This document shows positions 16,970 to 24,411 of a stretch of DNA of 64,000 nt, in pieces. Under the pieces are notes generated by a model. It ran no database searches and was not told the origin of the DNA. It was given only the letters and a program-made list of their open reading frames with translations. Position 1 is the first letter of the stretch. The number at the start of each line of letters is the position of its first letter. Source of the DNA: an uncultured Prevotellaceae bacterium (GTDB lineage Bacteria > Bacteroidota > Bacteroidia > Bacteroidales > Bacteroidaceae); contig CAMVIM010000004.1 in the NCBI GenBank assembly GCA_947167515.1, positions 102,722 through 166,721 of the forward strand. The letters run 5' to 3'. The position numbers and the translations under genes are program-made.

Positions 16970-17050
16970 CAGTCGTTATCTCACGGTTCTGCCAGTCGTT
17001 ATCTCACGGTTCTGCCAGTCGTTATCTCACGGTTCTGTCAGTCGTTATTA
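16970..17050. repeat. 23-bp minisatellite, about 3.5 units
   Basis: Units CAGTCGTTATCTCACGGTTC.. start at 16970, 16993, 17016 and 17039, nearly identical and with no spacer. This is not a CRISPR, since there are no variable spacers. Confidence 0.9.
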
Positions 17051-17076
17051 CAAGGGAGATGACGAGTGAGAGAGCG

Positions 17077-17165
17077 AGGTTGATACGAGTGCGAGGCTGG
17101 GGTTGATGCGAGTGAGAGGGGAAGGTTGATACGGGTGAGAGATGGAGGTGGATGCAGGTGTGTGT
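17077..17165. repeat. Second 23-bp degenerate minisatellite
   Basis: Units of the GTTGATACGAGTGAGAGGGG type, 23-24 bp long, about four degenerate copies, directly after the 16970-17050 array and before repeat element copy 2. No gene is seen between 16668 and 17569. Confidence 0.7.
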
Positions 17166-17199
17166 TCCGTGTAGAGGTGAAAGGGGTAACAATGAACAA

Positions 17200-17567
17200 T
17201 TAAGTAGGTGAACAAAAATAGTTTAGATGATGCGGCAAGCCGCATTTTTCTCGGACAATAATTACCAATAATTTCCAATAATTGGTTCCAATAATAATTA
17301 TTGGATAAAATTATCGTCAATTATTGGAAATTATCGTCCAAAGAAAAACAAGCCGCTTGCGGCAACACCTAAAAGAGAATCGCCCTCGGCGATGGATTAT
17401 AAGAAACAAATTAGCATAATTAGAATAATTTTATCCACAAATTATAATTATAGAAATTAGTGAACTGAATTATTCCAATTATTCTAATTAGTTTCAAGAA
17501 AAAACAAGCCGCTTGCGGCGAAAAGAAGAGACATCATTGTATAAGATAATTTTGTGTGGTTACTTAA
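17200..17567 (-). mobile_element. 370-bp non-coding element, copy 2 (inverted)
   Basis: About 368 bp, over 90 percent identical to 9020-9389 but on the opposite strand. It keeps the terminal repeats, both GCCGCAAGCGGC units, the ATCGCC/GGCGAT palindrome and all AT-rich hairpins. Outward TAnnTTTG boxes occur at both ends (17213-17220 minus, 17547-17554 plus). AATGAAC occurs at 17191-17197 and again at 17569-17575, a possible 7-bp target duplication. Confidence 0.8.
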
Positions 17568-17569
17568 TA

Positions 17570-17686
17570 ATGAACGAGGCCCCATCTTCCACACCTTCCG
17601 GGGTGGCTCTTCCAGACTCGCCGATGAGTCTCTTCCACAGAGTCATGAGGGGCAGTGGAAGAGAGTCACGTGACTCTGTGGAGTAG
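17570..17686 (+). CDS. Possible 38-residue peptide next to element copy 2
   Basis: ATG at 17570, two bases after the element edge and 15 nt after its outward -7 box, opens a frame starting MNEAPSSTPSGVALPDSPMS and ending at TAG 17684. Its place relative to the element mirrors that of the 65-aa gene at copy 1, but the peptides are not alike. It may be chance; conservation would decide. The rest of 17687-17818 shows no gene. Confidence 0.2.
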   Translation: MNEAPSSTPSGVALPDSPMSLFHRVMRGSGRESRDSVE

Positions 17687-17818
17687 AGTCACAAGAGATA
17701 ACGACGAAGCCCCTATGAAAAGTAACCTTAAAACCGAACTGACGGTAAAGCAAGTGAATATCTGTGAAATCGCCAAACTTTTGCGGAACTTTTTGAAGAT
17801 GAGTGTGAAAAAAAGCAA

Positions 17819-17853
17819 CAAAAAAGGCACAAAGCCGTGGGTGACTTTGTGCC
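17819..17853 (-). terminator. argS terminator
   Basis: GGCACAAAG (17826-17834) pairs with CTTTGTGCC (17845-17853). On the minus strand the stem is followed by a run of T (17819-17825). It lies about 95 bp beyond the argS stop, with no other minus gene between. Confidence 0.8.
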
Positions 17854-17948
17854 TGAAGATGAGCCTTACCGAGTCTGTCTGGATAGTCCTGACGGGACGA
17901 CAAACGATGGGGGAGGCAGATGAGTGTCGTGAGGTTGCGGGAGCCGTG

Positions 17949-19754
17949 TTACATGCGTTCGGGCATCTCGATGCCCAACAAGCCCATGCCGAGACTGATG
18001 ACTTTGGCCACGGCCTTGGCGAGGGAGAGACGGAAATACTTTAGGTCTTCGTTGGGTTCGCCGAGGATGCTGTAGTCGTGGTAGAACTGGTTGAACGACT
18101 TGGTCAGTTCGTAGCAGTAGTTGCAGATGCCGGAGGGGCTGTAGTCGGTGCCTGCCTGACGCACAACGGTGGGGAACTGGCTGAGTTTCTGAATGAGTTC
18201 GGTCTCCTTAGTGGCCAGCCCACGCACTGGGCGATTTTCCACTTTCTCATCTGACACATCGATGCCCTGCTCTTTGGCGCGCCTCAGGATGGAGGCGATG
18301 CGGGCATAGGTGTACTGGATGAAGGGGCCTGTGTTGCCGTTGAAGTCGATGGACTCTTCGGGATTGAAGAGCATGTTCTTACGGGCATCGACCTTGAGGA
18401 TGAAGTACTTGAGGGCACCAAGTCCTACCTTGCGGGCCACCTCGCGGGCTTCGTCCTCATTCATGTCGGTCTGCTTGGTGCGCTCCTTGCTGGCCTCGTA
18501 GGCATCGTCTATCATGGCAGCCATGAGGTCGTCGGCATCCACCACGGTGCCTTCGCGGCTCTTCATCTTGCCGTTGGGCAGTTCCACCATGCCATAGGAG
18601 AAATGGACAAGGTCTTTGCCCCATTTGAAACCGAGTTTGTCCAAGAGGATGGAAAGCACCTGGAAGTGGTAGTTCTGCTCGTTGCCCACCACATAAATCA
18701 TCTTGTCGATGGGGAAATCCTGAAAACGGAGTTTGGCGGTGCCGATGTCTTGGGTCATATAGACGGAGGTACCATCGGAGCGGAGGAGGAGTTTTTCGTC
18801 CAGTCCCTCGGCTGTGAGGTCGGCCCACACGGAGCCGTCGTCGCGACGATAGAAGAAGCCTTTCTCCAAGCCTTCCATCACCTTCTCCTTGCCTTCGAGG
18901 TAAGTGTCTGACTCATAATAGATTTTGTCGAAACTCACCCCCATCATCTTGTAGGTCTCGTCGAATCCGGCATAGACCCACTCGTTCATCTTCTTCCAGA
19001 GCGCGCGCACCTCAGCATCGCCTTGTTCCCACTTGACGAGCATCTCGTGGGCTTCCTTGATGAGGGGTGCCTCCTGCTTGGCCGTCTCCTCGTCCATGCC
19101 TTGTGCCACCAGTTTCCTCACCTCCTCGCGGTAGTGCTTGTCGAAGGCCACGTAGTAGTCGCCAATGAGGTGGTCGCCCTTCTTGCCCGACGATTCGGGT
19201 GTCTCGCCATTGCCCCACTTGAGCCATGCAAGCATGCTCTTACAGATGTGGATGCCACGGTCGTTCACAATGTTGGTCTTCACCACCTTGTTGCCGTTGG
19301 CCTCGACGATGCGTGCCAGGGCCGAGCCGAGGAGGTTGTTCCTCACGTGGCCGAGGTGGAGGGGCTTGTTGGTGTTGGGCGATGAGTACTCAATCATCAC
19401 CAGCGGACTCTCCTCGGTGACAGGCTGGAAGCCATACTTGGGGTCGGCGTTGATTTGTGCCAGCAGTTCCACCCACTGGGCATCGCTGATGACGAGGTTG
19501 AGGAACCCTTTGACCACGTTGAACCGGGCGACCACATCGCTTGCATGCTCCACGAGGTACTGCCCAATCTCGTTGCACACCATCTCGGGACTCTTGCGAG
19601 CGGCTTTCACAAAGGGGAACACCACCACGGTGAGGTGGCCTTCAAATTCTTCGCGCGTCTTTTGCAACTGCACCTGCTCGGGCGTTGCCTCCATGCCGTA
19701 GAGTGCCTTCACAGCAGACTGCACACCGGCTATCAGTTTTTCTTCTATTGTCAT
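17949..19754 (-). CDS. argS: Arginyl-tRNA synthetase
   Basis: 601 aa class I synthetase charging tRNA-Arg. It has an N-terminal additional domain, the HIGH-type motif HLGHVRN after SSPNTNKP, a KMSK-equivalent in LPNGKMKSREGTVV, and a C-terminal anticodon-binding helical domain ending GLLGIEMPERM. The ATG at 19754 (MTIEEKLIAG) is chosen because a -7 box lies just upstream. Length and motifs are normal. Confidence 0.97.
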   Translation of the reverse strand: MTIEEKLIAGVQSAVKALYGMEATPEQVQLQKTREEFEGHLTVVVFPFVKAARKSPEMVCNEIGQYLVEHASDVVARFNVVKGFLNLVISDAQWVELLAQINADPKYGFQPVTEESPLVMIEYSSPNTNKPLHLGHVRNNLLGSALARIVEANGNKVVKTNIVNDRGIHICKSMLAWLKWGNGETPESSGKKGDHLIGDYYVAFDKHYREEVRKLVAQGMDEETAKQEAPLIKEAHEMLVKWEQGDAEVRALWKKMNEWVYAGFDETYKMMGVSFDKIYYESDTYLEGKEKVMEGLEKGFFYRRDDGSVWADLTAEGLDEKLLLRSDGTSVYMTQDIGTAKLRFQDFPIDKMIYVVGNEQNYHFQVLSILLDKLGFKWGKDLVHFSYGMVELPNGKMKSREGTVVDADDLMAAMIDDAYEASKERTKQTDMNEDEAREVARKVGLGALKYFILKVDARKNMLFNPEESIDFNGNTGPFIQYTYARIASILRRAKEQGIDVSDEKVENRPVRGLATKETELIQKLSQFPTVVRQAGTDYSPSGICNYCYELTKSFNQFYHDYSILGEPNEDLKYFRLSLAKAVAKVISLGMGLLGIEMPERM

Positions 19755-19774
19755 AACGTTTTGATTTTTGGATG

Positions 19775-19782
19775 CAAAGGTA
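19775..19782 (-). promoter_or_regulatory. argS -7 box
   Basis: TACCTTTG on the minus strand, about 20 nt before the argS start. No TTTG at the expected -33 distance. Confidence 0.5.
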
Positions 19783-19815
19783 GGAATTTTCGCTGAATCG
19801 TGAAGAGTGAAGAGT

Positions 19816-19850
19816 GAAAAAGGACTGCTTTTCTCACGAAAAACAGTCCT
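19816..19850 (-). terminator. Terminator of the secreted RG-rich protein gene
   Basis: AGGACTG (19821-19827) pairs with CAGTCCT (19844-19850), with an inner CTTTTC/GAAAAA part. On the minus strand a T-run follows (19816-19820). It sits between that gene (stop at 19987) and argS. Confidence 0.65.
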
Positions 19851-19898
19851 AAACACCTAAAATTGAGTGTCAAATATATAGTAGAAAGAGAGTCTTTT

Positions 19899-19984
19899 CA
19901 TGTACCATGTACCATTTGCATTGTGTCATTGAAACAACTCGCCGCATGGCAAATTGTACATGGTACATGGTAAATTGTACATTT
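19899..19984. repeat. Inverted short-repeat pair (ATGTACC type)
   Basis: Left arm CATGTACCATGTACCATTTG (from 19899) and right arm, its reverse complement with one extra base (19949-19970), separated by about 30 bp. A further TAAATTGTACATTT follows to 19984. Confidence 0.75.
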
Positions 19985-19986
19985 CA

Positions 19987-20967
19987 TTACCTGCGGCCGC
20001 CACGGCGAGCGCCGCCCACATTGCCTGCACCACGAGAACCTTCGCCGCCACCCATGCGGCTGGGGCTGCTCATGCGAGTGCCACCGTTCATGTTGCCGCT
20101 GCTCATGCGGGCACTGCTGCGTCCCATGTCGGTTCTGACGCTGCTGGTGCGCGAGGGAGTTGTCATGGAGGCATTGGTGAGAGAAGGCGTGGATGATGTG
20201 CGTGGGATGAACTGACGAGAAGAACTGTTGGCATTGCTGTTGGTGCGTGGAGCAGGTGTGCTGTTGCCACCGCCACGGTTCATGTCGGGGGCAGGTGTGT
20301 TGTTGCCGCCACGGTTCATGTCGCCATTTCCGTTGAAGTGCGAGCCACGGTCGTTGTAGTTGCCACCGCCCTGATGAGAGCGTGGAGCGGGTGCGCTGTG
20401 GCTGCCGCCACGATGCACTTGAGGGGCATGGTAGTCTCTGCGAGGCACCACCACGTGTGCCGGAGCACCGCGTCTGTAGCCTCGGGGTGCCATGGGGCGG
20501 AAGAAGTGTCCGCCAGCATAGCCACGGGCAATGGGGCGAGGAGCGTGGTAGTAGTAGCGGTTCATGCCATAGCGGTCATAGTCGTAGATGGAGAAGTGCC
20601 AGCCACGGTTGACGAACACGATGGGACGGTGGAAGTAAGTATAGCCGATAAGGCGGTTCCAGACGGTGTAGCCCAACAGGTTGCGCAGGGCGGCATCGCG
20701 GGCGGCGCACACGGCCAGGTAGTCGTCGTAGTAGTAGCCCAGAGCCACATCGTCGAGGTAGTCGTTCACACCCCAGATGTAGTCGTAGTTGATGCGATAG
20801 ATTTCATCAATCAGGAAGGGGTCGCTGATGCCCAGCGTATATGCCATGCGGTCGGTCAAGAACCGTGCATTGCTCTGCATGGCAGCAATGCTCATGCGCT
20901 GTGCGTTCATCGTCAGTGCTCCTGCCAGGAGTACGATTGCGGTGAGGAGAGTTCTTAAAGCCTTCAT
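19987..20967 (-). CDS. Exported protein with Tyr-rich middle and RG/Ser/Asn-rich tail
   Basis: 326 aa. A signal peptide (MKALRTLLTAIVLLAGALTM, cleaved after NAQ) is followed by a conserved-looking segment of about 110 residues (FLTDRMAYTLGISDPFLIDE.., GYYYDDYLAVCAARDAALRN, NRLIGYTYFHRP). The second half is low complexity and basic: Gly, Arg, Ser, Asn, Pro, ending GGARRGGRR. No named family was recognised. The basic disordered tail suggests binding to an acidic polymer or cell surface. Its promoter and first transcribed bases are the same as those of the DUF2807-like gene at 59098. Confidence 0.65.
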   Translation of the reverse strand: MKALRTLLTAIVLLAGALTMNAQRMSIAAMQSNARFLTDRMAYTLGISDPFLIDEIYRINYDYIWGVNDYLDDVALGYYYDDYLAVCAARDAALRNLLGYTVWNRLIGYTYFHRPIVFVNRGWHFSIYDYDRYGMNRYYYHAPRPIARGYAGGHFFRPMAPRGYRRGAPAHVVVPRRDYHAPQVHRGGSHSAPAPRSHQGGGNYNDRGSHFNGNGDMNRGGNNTPAPDMNRGGGNSTPAPRTNSNANSSSRQFIPRTSSTPSLTNASMTTPSRTSSVRTDMGRSSARMSSGNMNGGTRMSSPSRMGGGEGSRGAGNVGGARRGGRR

Positions 20968-21076
20968 AGTCGTATCTTTTTTAGTGGTTAATGATGGATG
21001 TTTTTTTGTTGTTAAAGATAGATGTTTCTGTCACCTCTTCCAGTACCAGAACTGGCTCTTCTTTTGGTTGACGATG

Positions 21077-21108
21077 CAAAGTTAAGACAAAAGAAAACCC
21101 CTCGCAAA
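21077..21108 (-). promoter_or_regulatory. Promoter of the exported RG-rich protein gene
   Basis: On the minus strand TTTG (21105-21108), 20 nt, TAACTTTG (21077-21084): a full consensus. It gives a leader of about 105 nt. The -33 box lies inside the terminator stem at 21098-21132. The 24 bases from the -7 box onward are identical to 59014-59037. Confidence 0.75.
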
Positions 21109-21137
21109 TTACTTTTTCCTATTTGCGAGGGGTTTTT
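21094..21137. terminator. Bidirectional terminator downstream of rnhB
   Basis: CCCCTCGCAAAT (21098-21109) pairs with ATTTGCGAGGGG (21121-21132), a perfect 12-bp stem with AAAA before and TTTTT after. It ends rnhB transcription and overlaps the promoter of the next minus-strand gene. Confidence 0.85.
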
Positions 21138-21139
21138 CC

Positions 21140-21300
21140 CTAATTGGCAAAGGGAAGAGCCTGCAGACCCTCCCCTCACCCTCCCTACAGGGAGGGGGTG
21201 GTTACCTTGTTCGTTTGTTTACTCATTGACAGAGATACCACTCCCTCCCTGTAGGGAGGGTGAGGGGAGGGTCTGAGGCTGGCTAATTGGCAAAGGGAAG
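21140..21300. repeat. 125-bp palindromic repeat flanked by an 18-bp direct repeat at the rnhB 3' end
   Basis: Arms of about 40 bp (21158-21200 and the reverse complement to 21280) contain CAGACCCTCCCCTCACCCTC and its complement. The unit is flanked by identical CTAATTGGCAAAGGGAAG at 21140-21157 and 21283-21300. The right copy holds the last codons and stop of rnhB, so the left copy is a duplicated gene tail. This is the signature of an insertion with target duplication or of a local duplication. Confidence 0.85.
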
Positions 21301-21960
21301 TTCGAGTTGTGCCGACCCCAGCAGGTTGAAAGTCATGCGGTGATAGGGTGTGGTGCCGTGATTCAGGATGCCTTGGCGGTGTTCCTTGGTGGGATAGCCG
21401 GCATTGTGGTCCCATCCGTAGAAGGGGAACTCCTTGTGCAGTTCTTTCATGTAGTCGTCGCGATAGGTCTTGGCCAGGATGGAGGCTGCAGCGATGGAGA
21501 GGTATTTGCCATCGCCCTTCACGATGGTGGCGTGAGGAATCAGCCCCCCTCTTATCCCCCCAAGGGGGGAAGAACCATCCGGACGGTTTCCCTCCCCCTT
21601 GGGGGCTGAGGAACCATACGGCATAAACCTGTTGCCATCGATGATGAGGTACTCTGGTCGCACCTTCAGCCCATCAATCGCACGGTGCATGGCCGTGATG
21701 CTGGCACGGAGGATGTTCATCTCGTCAATCTCTTGTGGCGTGACGATGCCCAACGCCCAGGCCACGGCATCACGTTCAATCTCCTCTCTGAGCCTGTACC
21801 GCTGTCTGGCCGTGAGTTGCTTCGAGTCGTTCAGCAGGTCGTTGTGGTAGTCGGGCGGCAAGATGACCGCCGCTGCATACACACTCCCTGCCAGACACCC
21901 TCGCCCAGCCTCATCGCATCCCGCCTCAATCAGGCCTTCTTTATAATAAGGTAATAGCAT
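21283..21960 (-). CDS. rnhB: Ribonuclease HII with a repeat-derived insert
   Basis: 225 aa. Removes ribonucleotides and RNA primers from DNA. The catalytic carboxylates are in CDEAGRG near the N-terminus and in LIIDGNR, plus the conserved [26 protein letters not shown] and a C-terminal GYPTKEH. Between NRFMPY and [13 protein letters not shown] lies an insert of about 25 residues ([19 protein letters not shown]), encoded by the palindromic repeat at 21541-21618 and absent from typical RNase HII. It is in frame, on a surface loop, so activity may be kept. Confidence 0.92.
   Translation of the reverse strand: MLLPYYKEGLIEAGCDEAGRGCLAGSVYAAAVILPPDYHNDLLNDSKQLTARQRYRLREEIERDAVAWALGIVTPQEIDEMNILRASITAMHRAIDGLKVRPEYLIIDGNRFMPYGSSAPKGEGNRPDGSSPLGGIRGGLIPHATIVKGDGKYLSIAAASILAKTYRDDYMKELHKEFPFYGWDHNAGYPTKEHRQGILNHGTTPYHRMTFNLLGSAQLELPFAN
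21541..21618. repeat. Palindromic C/G-rich repeat inserted within rnhB
   Basis: CAGCCCCCCTCTTATCCCCC at 21541, followed by AAGGGGGG, and CCTCCCCCTTGGGGGCTG at 21591-21608 form inverted arms. About 78 bp (26 codons) appear to be extra relative to the family. The sequence resembles intergenic palindromic repeats common in Bacteroidota genomes. Confidence 0.7.
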
Positions 21961-21971
21961 ATATAAGGTAA

Positions 21972-22064
21972 AAGTGAAGAGTGAAAAATTTGCTACCGCA
22001 CATGTAAGTCAACAAAATGACCATCTGCTGCGATAGCAAATTTTTCACTTATCATTTTTCACTT
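21972..22064. repeat. Inverted short-repeat pair (GTGAAAA type)
   Basis: AAGTGAAGAGTGAAAAATTT (from 21972) and TAGCAAATTTTTCACTTATC (from 22034) are reverse complements over TAGCAAATTTTTCACT. The pair lies between rnhB and the SDR gene and may also act as a terminator for the SDR gene. Confidence 0.7.
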
Positions 22065-22071
22065 ATCCTTT

Positions 22072-22881
22072 TTATTTCGGCTGCTTGCCAATGTAGGCCA
22101 GGATGCCGCCATCCACATAGAGGATATGGCCGTTCACGGCATCGGAGGCGTGAGAGGCGAGGAAGACAGCAGGGCCGCCGAGTTCGGATGGGTCGAGCCA
22201 GCGTCCGGCAGGAGTCTTGGCGCAGATGAAAGAGTCGAACGGATGGCGAGAGCCGTCGGGCTGACGCTCGCGCAGCGGAGCCGTCTGAGGAGTGGCGATG
22301 TAGCCGGGGCCGATGCCGTTGCACTGGATGTTGTACTCGCCATACTCTGAGCAGATGTTGCGGGTAAGCATCTTCAGGCCACCCTTGGCTGCAGCGTAGG
22401 CAGACACAGTCTCACGACCCAGTTCACTCATCATGGAGCAGATGTTGATAATCTTGCCTTCCTTACGCTCCATCATCTCGGGCAGCACGGCACTGGCGCA
22501 GATGAAAGGAGCCACGAGGTCGATGTCGATGACCTGCTGGAACTCGGCACGAGCCATCTCGTGCATGGGGATGCGCTTGATGATGCCGGCGTTGTTCACC
22601 AAGATGTCAATCTGGCCCACCTCCTTATGGATGGTCTCAACGAGAGCCTTCACACCCTTCTCGTCGGTCACGTCGCACACGTAGCCCTTCACGTTGGTGA
22701 TGCCAGCCTCCTTGTAGTTGTCGAGACCGCGCTGCAGGGCAGCCTCGTTGATGTCGTTGAACACGATGTTCTTCACACCAGCCTTCACAAAAGCCTTGGC
22801 AATGTTGAAGCCGATGCCGTAAGAAGCACCTGTAATCCAGGCGTTCTTACCTTCGAGAGAAAACATAGATAAATCAGCCAT
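22072..22881 (-). CDS. SDR oxidoreductase, gluconate 5-dehydrogenase-like
   Basis: 269 aa classical short-chain dehydrogenase. Cofactor motif TGASYGIG, NNAG in DILVNNAGI, catalytic Ser in ICSMMS and YAAAK. The sequence is closest in memory to the gluconate 5-dehydrogenase / 2-deoxy-D-gluconate 3-dehydrogenase (KduD) group annotated in Bacteroides, which work in gluconate or uronate breakdown. The pectinesterase 10 kb away fits a pectin-using life, but no other pectin catabolic gene is adjacent. Single-gene unit with its own promoter. Confidence 0.8.
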   Translation of the reverse strand: MADLSMFSLEGKNAWITGASYGIGFNIAKAFVKAGVKNIVFNDINEAALQRGLDNYKEAGITNVKGYVCDVTDEKGVKALVETIHKEVGQIDILVNNAGIIKRIPMHEMARAEFQQVIDIDLVAPFICASAVLPEMMERKEGKIINICSMMSELGRETVSAYAAAKGGLKMLTRNICSEYGEYNIQCNGIGPGYIATPQTAPLRERQPDGSRHPFDSFICAKTPAGRWLDPSELGGPAVFLASHASDAVNGHILYVDGGILAYIGKQPK

Positions 22882-22984
22882 AATGATTTTAGTTGTTTAG
22901 TTGATTAGTATTTGGGTTGATCAGTTTTTTGAGGTTGTCAGATGAGCCTGTAGAAACGTTGGGTGTGTAGGCTCATTTGTCTTG

Positions 22985-22992
22985 CAAATTTA
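22985..22992 (-). promoter_or_regulatory. -7 box of the SDR gene
   Basis: TAAATTTG on the minus strand, giving a leader of about 100 nt. A TTG lies 18 nt further upstream. The leader holds no clear riboswitch. Confidence 0.45.
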
Positions 22993-23108
22993 CATAAAAA
23001 CCTTGAGTTGCAAGCCTCTTTGCTCAAAAAACTTCAGTTTTTGGTGTGAAATGACTGAAAAAATCCTGTCGAAGAGGGGAAAAAGGGAGAGAGACCCCTC
23101 TATGCGAG

Positions 23109-24377
23109 TCAGCACTTGCGCCGATACTCTGCCACTCGAATCTGATAGGTGGCCTGGGCAGTGACCAGTTGGCTCTGGGCCTGGGTGTAGAGCGTGACGG
23201 CATCGAGCAGGTCGGTCAGCGTGGTGGTGCCGGCACGGTAAAAGATGCGGTGCATGCGCAGGTTCTCCTGAGCCGATGCCACCGAAGCCTTGGCGATGTC
23301 TATCTGCTGATAAGCCTCGTTGAGGTTGTTCCAGGCCGACTGGATGTCGATGGCCAGTTTCTCGCGAGCCTCCATGCGGTCGTTTTCAGCCTGCATGCGT
23401 TGCAGTTTGGCCTTCTTGATGGCATGGCTGCCGCCCCACCAGTCGCTGATGGGCACGGAGAGTGTGGCAAAGACGAGTCCGTTGGTGTGGTCGTTGCTGT
23501 CGATGGTCTGATAGTGTCCGTTCACCCCCACAGCCAGCGAGGGGAGCAACTTGCCGCGCTCCATCCTGACGTTCAGGCGTTGTGCCTCCTCATTCTTTTG
23601 GGCCAGCGCCAACTCCTCACGGTTCTGCACGGCTGTCTCCTTGTCTTTCAGCAAGGTGGCCGGGAGTGAAGGTGACAGAAGGGAAGCAGGACTCACGATG
23701 TTGATGTCGCTTTCGCCTGTCCCTGCCAGTTGTGCCAGCAGGAGTTTCACGATGCTGATGCCGTTCTCCAGTTCCAGACGTCTGGAGGCCACCTCCTGCT
23801 GTTTCAGTTCCACACGCAAGAGGTCGTTGTGGGTGGTCATGCCAGCATCCACATACTGCTGGGTGAGGCGGTGCACCTCGTCGAGTTGCACCTTCACTGA
23901 GTCGAGCGTGGCCACATTGGCTTGCAGGGAGACGAGTTGCCAGTAGTATTGTGCCACTTGCAGTTCTGTGTCCTTCTCGGTCATCTGCAGTTGCAGACGT
24001 TTCACCTCCTCCTGTAGGTCGGCCAGTTTGTTGCCATTGATGATTTGTCCACCCTGGAAGAGAGGCTGCACAGCCATCACGCTGCCCACAAAGCCCTTCT
24101 TCACCATGCCGATGGGCATCACAGCCTCGCCAGCCGGCATGCTGCCCTGCACAAGGTCGTCGAAACCACGGAATTCCACTGCCGTGCCGCTCACCTTGGG
24201 GAAGTAGTTGGTGCGCGCTTTGGCCTTGTCCTCCTTGGCGGCCTCCACGTCGAGACGTGCGTTTTTCAGCACCCGATTGTTCTGCACAGCCATTTCCTGC
24301 AACTGTTGCAAGGTGTACTCCTGAGCGTTCATGCCGCAGGACACCACCATTGATACTATGAAGAGAATCTTTTTCAT
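23109..24377 (-). CDS. TolC-family outer membrane efflux protein
   Basis: 422 aa. The signal peptide (MKKILFIVSMVVSCGMNAQ) is followed by two repeats of long coiled-coil helices with beta-barrel strands, as in TolC/OprM (YTLQQLQEMAVQNNRVLKNA; second half TLTDLLDAVTLYTQAQSQLV). It forms the outer membrane channel for the RND pump. It is third in the operon MFP-RND-TolC, with a gap of 34 nt to the RND gene. The ATG at 24377 is chosen for the signal peptide. Confidence 0.92.
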   Translation of the reverse strand: MKKILFIVSMVVSCGMNAQEYTLQQLQEMAVQNNRVLKNARLDVEAAKEDKAKARTNYFPKVSGTAVEFRGFDDLVQGSMPAGEAVMPIGMVKKGFVGSVMAVQPLFQGGQIINGNKLADLQEEVKRLQLQMTEKDTELQVAQYYWQLVSLQANVATLDSVKVQLDEVHRLTQQYVDAGMTTHNDLLRVELKQQEVASRRLELENGISIVKLLLAQLAGTGESDINIVSPASLLSPSLPATLLKDKETAVQNREELALAQKNEEAQRLNVRMERGKLLPSLAVGVNGHYQTIDSNDHTNGLVFATLSVPISDWWGGSHAIKKAKLQRMQAENDRMEAREKLAIDIQSAWNNLNEAYQQIDIAKASVASAQENLRMHRIFYRAGTTTLTDLLDAVTLYTQAQSQLVTAQATYQIRVAEYRRKC

Positions 24378-24411
24378 TGTCTTTGTCTTTATGGAAAGAT
24401 CCGTTTCTTGT

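Noticed and set aside
16970..17050. Possible CRISPR array
   Set aside because: The 23-bp units are directly adjacent, with no unique spacers and no cas genes.
17643..17903. 86-codon minus-strand frame near the argS terminator
   Set aside because: It spans the argS terminator hairpin and lacks recognisable protein features.
23073..23101. AGAGGGG/CCCCTCT hairpin after the TolC gene as intrinsic terminator
   Set aside because: The stem is present but no T-run follows on the minus strand, so it was not listed as a terminator.
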